DNA of 64,000 nt from JAVBRD01 sp031548365 (GTDB lineage: Bacteria; Bacillota; Clostridia; Christensenellales; UBA1750): positions 1 to 64,000 of the forward strand of contig JAVBRD010000014.1 in NCBI GenBank assembly GCA_031548365.1. The letters are read 5' to 3'. A model generated the notes under the pieces. It ran no database searches and had not been told where the DNA came from. It saw only the letters and a list, made by a program, of their open reading frames with translations. The translations under genes were made by a program, and so were the position numbers. Numbering within the stretch: the stretch's first letter is position 1; each line of letters starts with the position of its first letter. This document shows positions 17,112-25,952 of this stretch, one piece after another.

Positions 17112-18908
17112 TCAATTCAGCAAGTATTTGTACTGCGCGCGGCAGAGGGAGGCGTATTCGCCGTCGAGCGCGATGAGTTCTTCGTGTGTGCCACGCTCGG
17201 CAATTTTGCCATCCTGAACAACCATGATGCAATCCGCCTGGCGGATGGTGGAAAGCCTGTGCGCGATGACGAAAGACGTGCGCCCCTTCAGCAGCGTCTC
17301 AAGCGCCTTTTGGATGAGTAGCTCCGTTTTCGTGTCGCTGGAAGATGTAGCCTCGTCCAGGATCAGGATGCGCGGGTCGTTGAGGAGCGCGCGCGCGAAG
17401 GAGACAAGCTGTTTCTGGCCGGTCGAGAGGCGTGAACCGCGCTCGTTGACCTCCGTCTCATAACCTTTTTCCATCTCTATGATGAAATCGTGCGCCGAAA
17501 CCGCTTTGGCGGCGGCAATGACTTCTTCGTCGGTCGCGTCGAGGCGACCGTAGCGGATGTTATCCATGATGGTGCCGGAGAAAATGAAGCTGTCCTGCAG
17601 CATGACGCTCATTTGCCCGCGCAGCGAGTTGAGTTCCACTCCTTTTACATCGTAGCCGTCAATTTTGACCGCGCCGCCCTGGACGTCGTAGAAACGCGAT
17701 ACGAGGTTGACGACCGTGGACTTGCCCGCGCCGGTCGGGCCTACGAGCGCGATGGTCTGTCCGGGTTTGACCTCAAAGCTGACGTCCCGCAGGATGACCT
17801 TGTCTTTGTCGTAACTGAACGTCACATGGTCAAATTCGACATGCCCCTTGATGGGCGGGAGTGTGACGGCGTCTTTGGCGGACACGATGTCCTGTGGGGT
17901 GTCCATGATCTCGAAGATGCGCTCAAGGTTGGCCATGACGACCAGGATCTGGTTGTAGAAGTTGGACAGTGCGTTGAGAGGCTCCCAGAAACGGCCCGCG
18001 TACCAGTTGATCTGGAGAAGAACGCCCATGGAGACGACCGCGGCTCCGGGATACACGCCGTAGATCATGTTGACGCCGAAATAGTAGACCAGCGCCACGC
18101 TGACCATGCTCACAATGTCGAGGCCCGGCCAGAACACGTTGTTGAGCGCGACCGCCTTCATCCACGAAGAGCGGATGTCCTGGTTAATGTCGACGAACGT
18201 ATCGGAATTTTCCTTTTCGCGCACGAACGCTTCAGTGACACGCATACCGGAGAGGCTTTCGTGGAGGTAGCCGTTCATGGTGGCGATCTTCATGCGCACC
18301 TTCTGCCATGACAGGCGCATCATGCGCTTGAGGCCGAGCACGATGCCCGCCAGCAGGGGCAGCACGCACAGCGTGATGAGCGTGAGCTGCCAGTTGATCG
18401 CAAACATGACCACGAGAACGACGACGAGGGTGAAAATATCGACCAGGATGGTGACGACGCCGTTGGTCAAAAGATCGTTGAGGCTGTTGATGTCATTGAT
18501 GACGCGCACCATGATTTTACCCGCCGAGCGGTTGTCAAAGAACGTGAACGCAAGGCCTTGGATGTGCTCAAACAGCTCTTTTCTAAGCTGCGCGACCGCA
18601 CGTCGACCGCAATTGACCATGATGAGCTGGCGTTTCCTGCCGCACAACGCGCCCACGACCGACGCGAGAACGAGCGTGACCGCCAAAGCAATGAGCAGGG
18701 TGACGTTTGCGTCAACAATCGCGTGGTCGATCGCGTAACCGACGATGAAAGGGCCGGCCAGGGAGCACAGCGCGGCGATGACGACGAGGAAAAGACTGAA
18801 GAAAACCTGTTTTTTGTACGGCGCAAGATAGGACAAGAGCCTGAAAAACTGACCTTTGTTAAATGGCCTCTCAAGTACTTCGTCGTCGATGATCCTGAGC
18901 TTGGGCAT
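17112..18908 (-). CDS. ABC exporter half-transporter, subunit with canonical catalytic Glu
   Basis: The 598-residue protein has six membrane helices (about residues 25-330) and a C-terminal nucleotide-binding domain. That domain has Walker A GPTGAGKST, the modified signature LSTGQKQ and Walker B ILILDEATSSSD with the catalytic glutamate. The altered signature together with the intact Glu marks the partner that supplies the working Walker motifs in a heterodimeric exporter. It starts directly after the stop of the first subunit gene, so the two are cotranscribed and probably form one transporter for lipids, drugs or peptides. Substrate unknown. Confidence 0.88.
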   Translation of the reverse strand: MPKLRIIDDEVLERPFNKGQFFRLLSYLAPYKKQVFFSLFLVVIAALCSLAGPFIVGYAIDHAIVDANVTLLIALAVTLVLASVVGALCGRKRQLIMVNCGRRAVAQLRKELFEHIQGLAFTFFDNRSAGKIMVRVINDINSLNDLLTNGVVTILVDIFTLVVVLVVMFAINWQLTLITLCVLPLLAGIVLGLKRMMRLSWQKVRMKIATMNGYLHESLSGMRVTEAFVREKENSDTFVDINQDIRSSWMKAVALNNVFWPGLDIVSMVSVALVYYFGVNMIYGVYPGAAVVSMGVLLQINWYAGRFWEPLNALSNFYNQILVVMANLERIFEIMDTPQDIVSAKDAVTLPPIKGHVEFDHVTFSYDKDKVILRDVSFEVKPGQTIALVGPTGAGKSTVVNLVSRFYDVQGGAVKIDGYDVKGVELNSLRGQMSVMLQDSFIFSGTIMDNIRYGRLDATDEEVIAAAKAVSAHDFIIEMEKGYETEVNERGSRLSTGQKQLVSFARALLNDPRILILDEATSSSDTKTELLIQKALETLLKGRTSFVIAHRLSTIRQADCIMVVQDGKIAERGTHEELIALDGEYASLCRAQYKYLLN

Positions 18909-20657
18909 TTAGGCCAGCCTCCCTTCCAGCACGGACTCGAAGTCCTTGTACTGATCGCGCACCATCTGGTAGTAGAGGCCTTTTTTCTCAAGAAGTTCCG
19001 TGTGCGTGCCGCGCTCGGCGATTTCGCCGCCTTCAAGGATGATGATTTCGTCGGCGTTCTTGACCGAAGAAATGCGGTGCGCGATGACGATGGTCGTCCT
19101 GTCCTTCATGGCCTTGGCAAGCTCCGCCTGTATGGCGTGCTCCGTCTCCATGTCCACAGCGGACGTCGCATCATCGAGCACCAGGATACCGGGGTTGATC
19201 AGGAGCGCGCGCGCGATGGCCACGCGTTGTTTCTGTCCGCCCGAAAGGCCCATGCCGCGCTCGCCGATGACCGTATCCCACTTCGCGGGCAGCGCGTTGA
19301 TAAAGTCCAACCCCTGCGCCATGCGCGCGGCTTCCGCCGCCGCCTCCTGCGTCTCGTTTGGACGCCCGAACTTGACGTTGTTCTCCACGGACTCCGAGAA
19401 TAGGAACGTTTCCTGCATCACAAAGCCGATGTGAGAGCGCAGCTCCTTGAGCTTCCAGTCGCGCACGTCGATGTCGTCCACCGTGATGCTGCCCTCGGTG
19501 ACATCGTAAAACCGCGCGATCAGGTTGACCACCGACGTCTTGCCGCTGCCCGTCGCGCCCATGATCGCCAAGGATTTTCCGGGTTTCAAATCAATGCTGA
19601 TGTTCTTGAGCACCATGCCGTCGCCGTAGCCGAAAGTCACGTTGTCGAACTTGACGTGGCCCCTGAAAGGATCGGACACCACCGCGCCCTCTTTGTCCTT
19701 GATGTTAGCGCCGAAATCCATGTAATAGAACAGTTTTTCGGCGCTTGTGGACGCCTGCGCGGTCATGTTGATCAGGTTGGCAAGCATGCGCAGGGGGCCA
19801 GCGATCATCCAGAGGTAACTGTTAAAGGCGACCAGCGTCCCGAGCGTGATCTGACCGTTGATGGTCATGATGCCGCCCACGAGGATGAGTATGGGCGTGC
19901 AAAGGCTGCCCACGACGTCGAGCGCCGGGCCGTAGTTCGCGTTGATTTTGGTCGCGGCAAGGTGAAGGTCGAGCAGGTGCATGTTGTCTTTGCTGAACAT
20001 GTCTTTTTCGTATTTTTCACGCGCGAACGCCTTGACGACGCGCACGCCCGAGATGTTCTCCTGCGTCCGGTTGGAGAGCGTCGCGTTTTGCTCGCGAATC
20101 GAGGAGAAAGCGGGCCTGATCTTTTTGTTATAGCGCTGCGCCAAAAAAACGACCAGCGGCCCCGCAACCAGTAGAACCAGCGTAAGCGGCACATTCATCA
20201 TGAACAAAAAGATGATGGAGCCGACGAAGTAGCAAAAGTTTTCGAGCACCTGCAGCACGCCGCCGCCCACGAAGTTGCGCAGACCCTCGATGTCGCCTGT
20301 CATGCGCGACATGATTTCGCCGATGCGGTGCTTGTCGTAAAACTCAAAGGGCATCTCGGACAGGTGGTCGTACAGGCCTGTGCGAACGTCATAGACGTAG
20401 TCCTGAGACACGCGCTCAAACATCCACGAACGGAAATAGCGCATGCTCGCGCGCGCCAGTACAAGGAGCAGGATCGTAATGATCAACGGCACCAGCATTT
20501 CTATGCGCCCGCCCTCGACGACGTTGTCGACCAGCGAACGCGTGACCTGCGGGATATAAAGCTGGGTGAAAATGACCAGTATCGCGACCACAAGACCAAG
20601 AGTCAGTCTCAGCTTGTGCGGCCTGAGCATCTTCAGGATCCGCTTCCATATGTCCAA
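18909..20657 (-). CDS. ABC exporter half-transporter, subunit with degenerate catalytic Asp
   Basis: The 582-residue protein has six membrane helices and a nucleotide-binding domain with Walker A GATGSGKTS, the canonical signature LSGGQKQR and Walker B ILVLDDATSAVD. There an aspartate replaces the catalytic glutamate, the mark of the degenerate site in heterodimeric ABC exporters of the TM287/288 or BmrCD kind. I chose TTG (20657) because GGGGAGGG lies seven bases upstream; ATG codons further upstream have no such site. The partner gene begins one base after this stop. Confidence 0.88.
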   Translation of the reverse strand: MDIWKRILKMLRPHKLRLTLGLVVAILVIFTQLYIPQVTRSLVDNVVEGGRIEMLVPLIITILLLVLARASMRYFRSWMFERVSQDYVYDVRTGLYDHLSEMPFEFYDKHRIGEIMSRMTGDIEGLRNFVGGGVLQVLENFCYFVGSIIFLFMMNVPLTLVLLVAGPLVVFLAQRYNKKIRPAFSSIREQNATLSNRTQENISGVRVVKAFAREKYEKDMFSKDNMHLLDLHLAATKINANYGPALDVVGSLCTPILILVGGIMTINGQITLGTLVAFNSYLWMIAGPLRMLANLINMTAQASTSAEKLFYYMDFGANIKDKEGAVVSDPFRGHVKFDNVTFGYGDGMVLKNISIDLKPGKSLAIMGATGSGKTSVVNLIARFYDVTEGSITVDDIDVRDWKLKELRSHIGFVMQETFLFSESVENNVKFGRPNETQEAAAEAARMAQGLDFINALPAKWDTVIGERGMGLSGGQKQRVAIARALLINPGILVLDDATSAVDMETEHAIQAELAKAMKDRTTIVIAHRISSVKNADEIIILEGGEIAERGTHTELLEKKGLYYQMVRDQYKDFESVLEGRLA

Positions 20658-20809
20658 CGGTAACCCTCCCCGCTGGAGCGCGCGGGCCATAGCCCGCCGT
20701 CTCACCAGCACAACCATGATAGTCTGAGCGCCAAAGCATGTCAAAACCGAAAACGTCCGTACACCCACGAAATCGCGGGTTTTGGCTAGAAATGGCCGAT
20801 TATCGCGCC

Positions 20810-21619
20810 TTACGCGCCTATCATGGGCGGATACATCATGTACGCGTGGTTTTCGGTGACAGGCTCGTCCCCGATGAGTTTTCCGCCCGTGAAAACCCTG
20901 CGCCGCACGGCGTTGTGCCGCACGTAACCCCCGAACGCACCGGGCGTGATTTCGTGCGCGCTCTGGTATACCTCGTAGCTTTCTCTTTGGGGCTCGTCTG
21001 TGAAAAACGCGCCGTACAGGTGCGTCTCCCCCACTTCCACCCTGAGCTGGTACGCGGTGCCCGTGCGGTTCTCAATCTGTAAATCAAGACCGGGGTAAGC
21101 GCACGTCGCACCCGTGCCGAACGGCTGGTCGCGGCCCGCGTCCGGGAACACATCAAACGTGTGCCGATGGCGCTCGGTCACCGTCAATGGGGTATGAAGC
21201 GCCATCCAGTAGATCATGTTGGACATTTGGCACAGCCCTCCCCCGATGCCCGCGATGATTCTGCCATCCCTGAGAACCATGCCCGGTAGAAACCCCTTCT
21301 TCTTGTTCGGCTCTCCGATCAGCCGCCAGTATGAAAACCGTTCACCCGGCATGATCGTCACGGCGTTTAACCGCCCCGCAGCGATCCTTAAGTTGACCAC
21401 CTTGTTGTGCTGCATCCACATGTCCGCACCTGCAAGCCTGCGCAGGAGCGGGGTTGCATGCACAAACGCCTCGTGCGCCGGCCATTTAGCCTCGCGCACG
21501 CGCGCGTACTTGACGCGCGGGTCGTGCCACTGGCAAAACCGCAGAACAGCATAAAGCCGCAATCCAACCCAGCGACGGATGCGGCCTCTGTTGATTTGTT
21601 TTTTCAAGCGGTACTGCAT
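20810..21619 (-). CDS. VanW-family protein
   Basis: The 269-residue protein is a near-complete VanW-type domain. It contains the block MPGERFSYWRLIGEPNKKKG, GMVLRDGRIIAGIGGGLCQM, SNMIYWMALHTPL and the HRHTFDVFPD region, all typical of VanW. The N-terminus is basic with no clear signal peptide or membrane helix. VanW occurs next to some glycopeptide-resistance genes, but no other van genes are present here, so resistance should not be inferred. It lies between the ABC exporter and spoIID genes on the same strand. Biochemical role unknown. Confidence 0.85.
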   Translation of the reverse strand: MQYRLKKQINRGRIRRWVGLRLYAVLRFCQWHDPRVKYARVREAKWPAHEAFVHATPLLRRLAGADMWMQHNKVVNLRIAAGRLNAVTIMPGERFSYWRLIGEPNKKKGFLPGMVLRDGRIIAGIGGGLCQMSNMIYWMALHTPLTVTERHRHTFDVFPDAGRDQPFGTGATCAYPGLDLQIENRTGTAYQLRVEVGETHLYGAFFTDEPQRESYEVYQSAHEITPGAFGGYVRHNAVRRRVFTGGKLIGDEPVTENHAYMMYPPMIGA

Positions 21620-21681
21620 TTCCGTTTCATTATATAGAACGCCATGCGACGTGTCAACGTCGAAAAGAGCTGAGCGAGGGG

Positions 21682-22740
21682 TTAATGGCCTGCCGGGAGA
21701 AGGCTTGAGAGTCGCGTGATCTCAACGCCGCTGTAATAGTGCGTGAGGATCTCGCGATAGTCCGCGCCATCCTTCGCCATGGCTTCCGCGCCAACCTGGC
21801 TCATGCCGACGCCGTGTCCGTAGCCGATTGTTTTCATGCTGACCTCGGTGTTGCCGATACTCAAGCTGACATTGGCCGAGTCAAGACCGAACAGCGAACG
21901 GAACTCGCGCCCCGTGAGCGTCGCGCCGCCGAGCCTGATGGTTTCAATGCGCCCTGCCGCCGTGCGTGAGGTGACGCGCACCTGGGAATCAAGCTTAGAC
22001 GCAGCGATCATTGCGGATGGATACCGTTGGTTGACGGTCTTGGCAAAAGCGGATCGCGCGACCGTTTTTTCTGCCTCATACCGTTTGGTATTCTCTTCCC
22101 CGCGGCTGGCCACGCTTTTAAGATACGGGCGGTCCTGTGCGAAGACGTTGGCGGCATCCTCCGTCATTCCCCCGGACGTGGAATGGTAGAGCGCTTCAAT
22201 GGGCGCGTTCGCATATGTGAGCAGCTCACCCTTCGTCGCAGCTACGATCGCCACGACGCGCGCCTCCTTGACCTCAAAACTCTTCCCCCACTGTCGCTTG
22301 CGCTCGGACAGCGAACGGTACGCCTGGCAGTGCGTGCTCTCCGTACACACGTCCGCGCCGGGGTGGAGGCTCATCCCTTTCTTTCCGAAAATTTGCGAGC
22401 GGTACAGCGCGTATGTCCGCGCCGCGACCGCCTGCGCCTTGAGCGTTTCGTCTTCGTAGTCATACGGCAGCTCGCCCATGAGCACGCTGACCACATAATC
22501 TTCCAGCAGCATGTCCACGATGCGATTTTGATCGTGATCATATACCTTAAGCGCGACGTCCGCCACCGCCTCCGGCTCGAACGCCGCGCTCGCGAGCCTG
22601 CCATGCGCCAGCCAGTGCGCGAACGGGGCCGCGCCCGCCGAGTTGTCCTGCCCGCCGAGAGCGAGCAGCCATGGCGAGATCACGAGCGCGAGCACGGCGA
22701 TCACCGCCGCCGCGCCGTTTCCAACCGCCCTTCTGCGCAT
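21682..22740 (-). CDS. spoIID: stage II sporulation protein D (lytic transglycosylase)
   Basis: SpoIID cuts glycan strands and drives engulfment together with SpoIIM and SpoIIP. The 352-residue protein has an N-terminal membrane anchor (AAAVIAVLALVISPWLLALG) and the SpoIID domain. Key blocks are LEDYVVSVLMGELPYD, LKAQAVAARTYALYR with the catalytic Glu in the former, STHCQAYRS, and the C-terminal GYGHGVGMSQVGAEAMAKDG. The start has GGAAGG upstream, and a plausible mother-cell (sigma-E) promoter lies at 22772-22800. spoIIQ and spoIIID are not next to it. Confidence 0.95.
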   Translation of the reverse strand: MRRRAVGNGAAAVIAVLALVISPWLLALGGQDNSAGAAPFAHWLAHGRLASAAFEPEAVADVALKVYDHDQNRIVDMLLEDYVVSVLMGELPYDYEDETLKAQAVAARTYALYRSQIFGKKGMSLHPGADVCTESTHCQAYRSLSERKRQWGKSFEVKEARVVAIVAATKGELLTYANAPIEALYHSTSGGMTEDAANVFAQDRPYLKSVASRGEENTKRYEAEKTVARSAFAKTVNQRYPSAMIAASKLDSQVRVTSRTAAGRIETIRLGGATLTGREFRSLFGLDSANVSLSIGNTEVSMKTIGYGHGVGMSQVGAEAMAKDGADYREILTHYYSGVEITRLSSLLPAGH

Positions 22741-22771
22741 GTAACCGCTTCCTTCCCGTCTGCGTTGCTCA

Positions 22772-22800
22772 AGGGTATGCGCGGATGACGGTGATTATGT
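22772..22800 (-). promoter_or_regulatory. candidate sigma-E promoter for spoIID
   Basis: On the minus strand, ACATAAT (22794-22800) and CATACCCT (22772-22779) are separated by 14 bases. They match 5 of 7 and 7 of 8 positions of the sigma-E consensus KMATATT-n14-CATACAMT. The location, 32 bases before the start codon, fits mother-cell expression of spoIID. Confidence 0.45.
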
Positions 22801-22829
22801 TTGCGTACACGGACAGGCTTTGGTACAAT
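22801..22829 (+). promoter_or_regulatory. sigma-A type promoter for the enoyl reductase gene
   Basis: TTGCGT (22801-22806) and TACAAT (22824-22829) are separated by 17 bases, about 30 bases before the start codon at 22861. Confidence 0.5.
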
Positions 22830-22860
22830 CGTCTCAATCGGTTCAGTGAGGTGGAATAAA

Positions 22861-24030
22861 ATGGTGGTATCGCCTAGAATCCGCGGGTTTATCTGCACGA
22901 CAGCGCATCCGGTTGGTTGCGAGCGCGGCGTGCAGAGCCAAATCGAGTATGTCAAGGAACGGCCTCGCACGGAAGGTAAAAAACGCGTGCTCGTGATCGG
23001 TGCGTCCATGGGTTACGGTCTCGCGACGCGCATCGCCGCCGCGTACCAGTGGGGAGCTTCCACATTGGGCGTGTTCTACGACCGCCCTTCGGACGGCGCT
23101 AAGACGGCGTCGGCGGGCTGGTACAACACGGCGGCATTCACAAAGCAGGCACGGCTTGACGGGCTGTACGCCGCAAACATCAACGGTGACGCTTTTTCCC
23201 GGGAAATCAAGCGGGCAGCACTGGACACTGTCAAAAAGGATCTCGGGCAGGTCGACATGGTCGTTTACTCCATGGCCGCGCCTCGGCGGCAGACCCCCGA
23301 CAAGCTCTATAGCTCCGCGCTCAAGCCCGTGGGCGGCGACTACTCGGACAAGACCATCGACATCGCGGAGCGCAAACTCAAGCCCGTGAGCATCCCTGCC
23401 GCCACGGACGAGGAAATTGAAGGCACCGTCAAGGTCATGGGCGGTGAGGACTGGGCGCTGTGGATCGACGCGCTCATGGCCGAAGATCTGCTCGCCCCCG
23501 GCGCGATCACGCTGGCGTTCTCCTACATCGGCCCCTCCATGACCGCGCCTCTTTACCGCGCGGGCACGGTGGGCCGCGCCAAAGAGCATCTGGAGGCGAC
23601 CGCGCACGAGCTCACGCAAAAAATGGCCGCGATCGGCGGGAACGCGTACGTCTCGGTCAACAAAGGGCTCGTCACGCAGTCCTCCAGCGCCATTCCCGTT
23701 GTGCCGCTGTACATCGCCATCCTATATCGGGTGATGAAAACCATGGGCATACACGAAGGCTGTATCGAGCAAATGGACCGCATGCTGCGCGAAAAACTCA
23801 ACCCGGCCGTCACGGACGCCGAAGGGCGGCTCCGGCTTGATGACCTGGAGATGAGGCCCGACGTTCAGGCCGCTGTGCGCAAGGCGTGGGACGTTATTGC
23901 GAACGAAAATCTCGCGCAGCTCGCCGATCTTGACGGGTACGACGCCGATTTTCTCTCGCTGTTCGGATTTGGTCTTGACGGAGTGGATTACGCGGCGGAT
24001 GTGGACATTGACGTGAAGATCGGGATGTGA
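22861..24030 (+). CDS. fabV: trans-2-enoyl-CoA / enoyl-ACP reductase, FabV/TER family
   Basis: This NADH-dependent reductase family saturates trans-2-enoyl thioesters, either in fatty acid synthesis (FabV) or in butyrate-type fermentation (TER). The 389-residue length is correct. The N-terminal PRIRGFICTTAHPVGCE, the cofactor-binding VLVIGASMGYGLATRIAAAY and the Y-x8-K catalytic motif (YRAGTVGRAK) are all present. No fab or butyrate-pathway genes are adjacent, so FabV and TER roles cannot be separated here. The ATG at 22861 follows GAGGTGG; an earlier in-frame ATG (22801) lies inside the promoter. Confidence 0.92.
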   Translation: MVVSPRIRGFICTTAHPVGCERGVQSQIEYVKERPRTEGKKRVLVIGASMGYGLATRIAAAYQWGASTLGVFYDRPSDGAKTASAGWYNTAAFTKQARLDGLYAANINGDAFSREIKRAALDTVKKDLGQVDMVVYSMAAPRRQTPDKLYSSALKPVGGDYSDKTIDIAERKLKPVSIPAATDEEIEGTVKVMGGEDWALWIDALMAEDLLAPGAITLAFSYIGPSMTAPLYRAGTVGRAKEHLEATAHELTQKMAAIGGNAYVSVNKGLVTQSSSAIPVVPLYIAILYRVMKTMGIHEGCIEQMDRMLREKLNPAVTDAEGRLRLDDLEMRPDVQAAVRKAWDVIANENLAQLADLDGYDADFLSLFGFGLDGVDYAADVDIDVKIGM

Positions 24031-24109
24031 TCGCTTCCATCAGCATTATTATTGTCATATAAGAGGTTTTTACCGCGCAACCTCGAATCTCCGCGCTGGA
24101 GGGTGAGTG

Positions 24110-24622
24110 ATGATGAGCGGCGAGCGTTACTCCGATATGCTTTCCACCGTTTACACCAAGAAAGTTAAGCTGATGTGCCACATCGCGTACACAATCCTTC
24201 ACGACCGCCACAAAGCCGAGGACGCGGTTCAAAACGCGTTCGTCAGGCTGGCTTCGCATTTGCTGGAAAACCCGATGGACAACGAAGACCACGTGTGCGC
24301 GCTTTCCGTTGTCATCGTCAAGCAGACCGCCATCGACATGCTCCGCGAAGACGCGAGGCGAAAGACCGATCCTTCAGAGGATGATGTGTTGACCAAGATT
24401 GAGTTCAGCGTTTCCGGCGACGACATGCCGCTTGTGATGGAACTGGTACGCGACATGCCTGACGAGCACAAAACAGTGCTTCAGCTCTCCTACTTCTTCG
24501 GATACCCGAGCGCGACCGTCGCCAAGCTGATCGGCATCAGCGACGCCAATGTGCGCAAAAGGCTCCAGCGCGCGAAAGACTGGCTGACTCAGCGGTTCAA
24601 GGAGGCGAAAAGTCGTGCGTAA
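24110..24622 (+). CDS. ECF-type RNA polymerase sigma factor
   Basis: The 170-residue protein has a sigma-70 region 2 (HIAYTILHDRHKAEDAVQNAF) and a region 4 helix-turn-helix (GYPSATVAKLIGISDANVRKRLQRAKDWL), separated by a short linker, as in extracytoplasmic-function sigma factors. The ATG at 24110 lies seven bases past GGAGG. The next gene overlaps its end by eight bases and encodes a membrane protein of the anti-sigma kind, so the pair is likely a signal-responsive unit. The signal is unknown. Confidence 0.88.
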   Translation: MMSGERYSDMLSTVYTKKVKLMCHIAYTILHDRHKAEDAVQNAFVRLASHLLENPMDNEDHVCALSVVIVKQTAIDMLREDARRKTDPSEDDVLTKIEFSVSGDDMPLVMELVRDMPDEHKTVLQLSYFFGYPSATVAKLIGISDANVRKRLQRAKDWLTQRFKEAKSRA

Positions 24623-25328
24623 CAATGAGGTCAACATCCGTCTGCTCAATACCCTCACCGAAGCGGCCATCAACGCCGACTTCGCTCGCGAAGAGAATGA
24701 ATGGGCGGAGCGTGAGGATGCTCAGTTCGAGCTGTCCCCCGCGTTCGAGCGCGGTATGGGCCGCCTACTGCGCAGGCACCGGCGCGCGCTGGCCATGCGC
24801 CGCCACCGCAAAAGTCTATTATCCGCAGCCGCCGCTTTGATGACGCTTTTCCTGGTGTTCACCGCGGGAATGATCACCGCAGACGCGTTCCGCATCCGGG
24901 TGCTCAACACGTTTGTGCAGGTGTTTGATAAGTTTATCAAGACGGAAATTGGGGAACAGCCGACCGGTGAAGTAGACCAAATGGTGCATAAACTTCACTT
25001 GCCGACCTATTTACCTGATGGTTTTTTGCAAGTTTCCATAGAAAAGTTTGACAGTTTCAGCATAACCCGATTTAAAAACTCGGCGGGTATCGAAATTGTC
25101 CTCCGGGAGAGCGATGTAGAGTTACTTCCCGCCATCTCGGAGGATGGAGAAGGCATCATCAAAACAATCGTCGACATCAATGGTGTAAACGCATTGATGA
25201 TTGAAAATACAAAGGAACAAGTGGTCTCAATTCAGTTTATTACCGATACAACGGTAGTTTTGCTGAGAGGACAAGTGGACACACATGAAATGCTAAAAAT
25301 TGCGAAGGGTCTTAAAAAAAATCTGTAA
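24615..25328 (+). CDS. membrane-bound DUF4367-like protein, probable anti-sigma factor
   Basis: The 237-residue protein has a charged cytoplasmic N-terminal part (about 1-67), one membrane helix (LLSAAAALMTLFLVFTAGMI, about 68-87) and an external domain. The external part contains LHLPTYLPDGF and ends in a DTHEMLKIAKGL helix, like DUF4367 domains of proteins encoded beside ECF sigma genes. Translation starts at GTG (24615) with GGAGG upstream, overlapping the sigma gene. The second half (after about 24930) is visibly richer in A and T than its neighbours, which may indicate a different origin for this module. Confidence 0.7.
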   Translation: MRNNEVNIRLLNTLTEAAINADFAREENEWAEREDAQFELSPAFERGMGRLLRRHRRALAMRRHRKSLLSAAAALMTLFLVFTAGMITADAFRIRVLNTFVQVFDKFIKTEIGEQPTGEVDQMVHKLHLPTYLPDGFLQVSIEKFDSFSITRFKNSAGIEIVLRESDVELLPAISEDGEGIIKTIVDINGVNALMIENTKEQVVSIQFITDTTVVLLRGQVDTHEMLKIAKGLKKNL

Positions 25329-25400
25329 ATTCTTGTCACATAAGGCGGTCGTGAAACGTAGTCCAATCGACGACACTTACAAATGACTTGGAGGATGTAT

Positions 25401-25829
25401 ATGCAACGCAAAAAAATTACCGCGTTGATCATCGCACTTGCACTTTCGCTAACGTGCCTGACACCGGCAATCGCCGCTCCGCTTACACCCATCATTGGGG
25501 GCATGACGCCACAATGGTCCAACACATCGTTCATCACGACCGGTCTTGATTTGTGGAATCCGCATGGCTGGGCCGGTGGTTCGGGGTATGCCGAAGGATA
25601 TTCCGGAACCACGCAAGTGACACTCGTTGTTACACTGTACGAGGTTCTTCCGGGTGGAGGCCTGTCCTACATCGCCTCAGACAATGCTGCCTTTTCCGGC
25701 AATCATGGTGGCATGAATATGGGCCGCTATGTGCTCACTGGCCGCACATACCGCTTCGAGCTCGTCGCGGGCGTTTACCGGAACGGTAGCTGGGAGTACA
25801 CCTCCACTTACTCGCAGGGCAGCAACTAG
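25401..25829 (+). CDS. small secreted protein of unknown function
   Basis: The 142-residue product starts with a clear signal peptide (MQRKKITALIIALALSLTCL ... AIAAP, cleavage near residue 25). The mature part is rich in Gly, Ser, Thr and Tyr, with alternating beta-like segments (QVTLVVTLYEVL, RYVLTGRTYRFELVAGVY), and contains no cysteine. I do not recognise a family with certainty. The ATG at 25401 lies six bases past GGAGG. Its position after an ECF sigma / anti-sigma pair suggests it is a target or output of that system. Confidence 0.7.
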   Translation: MQRKKITALIIALALSLTCLTPAIAAPLTPIIGGMTPQWSNTSFITTGLDLWNPHGWAGGSGYAEGYSGTTQVTLVVTLYEVLPGGGLSYIASDNAAFSGNHGGMNMGRYVLTGRTYRFELVAGVYRNGSWEYTSTYSQGSN

Positions 25830-25843
25830 GCCCTTCCTTTCGA

Positions 25844-25865
25844 AACAATCGGGGAGCCGATTGTT
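25844..25865 (+). other. hairpin after the small secreted protein gene
   Basis: A perfect nine-bp stem (AACAATCGG with CCGATTGTT) has a four-base loop, 15 bases past the stop codon. No T-run follows. Confidence 0.5.
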
Positions 25866-25882
25866 AATACACACCCCTATTG

Positions 25883-25926
25883 CCGAATGAGCCCGTTACT
25901 TTTCCGACGGGCTTGTTCGGTTTTTG
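25883..25926 (+). terminator. intrinsic terminator of the sigma/anti-sigma/secreted-protein unit
   Basis: An outer CCGAA/TTCGG stem and an inner AGCCCGT/ACGGGCT stem, separated by a 2x2 mismatch, run into TTTTT at 25921. This is a good terminator for the plus-strand module. Confidence 0.75.
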
Positions 25927-25952
25927 GCGTTGTTTCGCACAGGCAACATGCA

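Noticed and set aside
20810..21619. Glycopeptide resistance from the VanW genes
   Set aside because: No vanHAX or regulator genes are present; VanW-like proteins are widespread in Bacillota without resistance.
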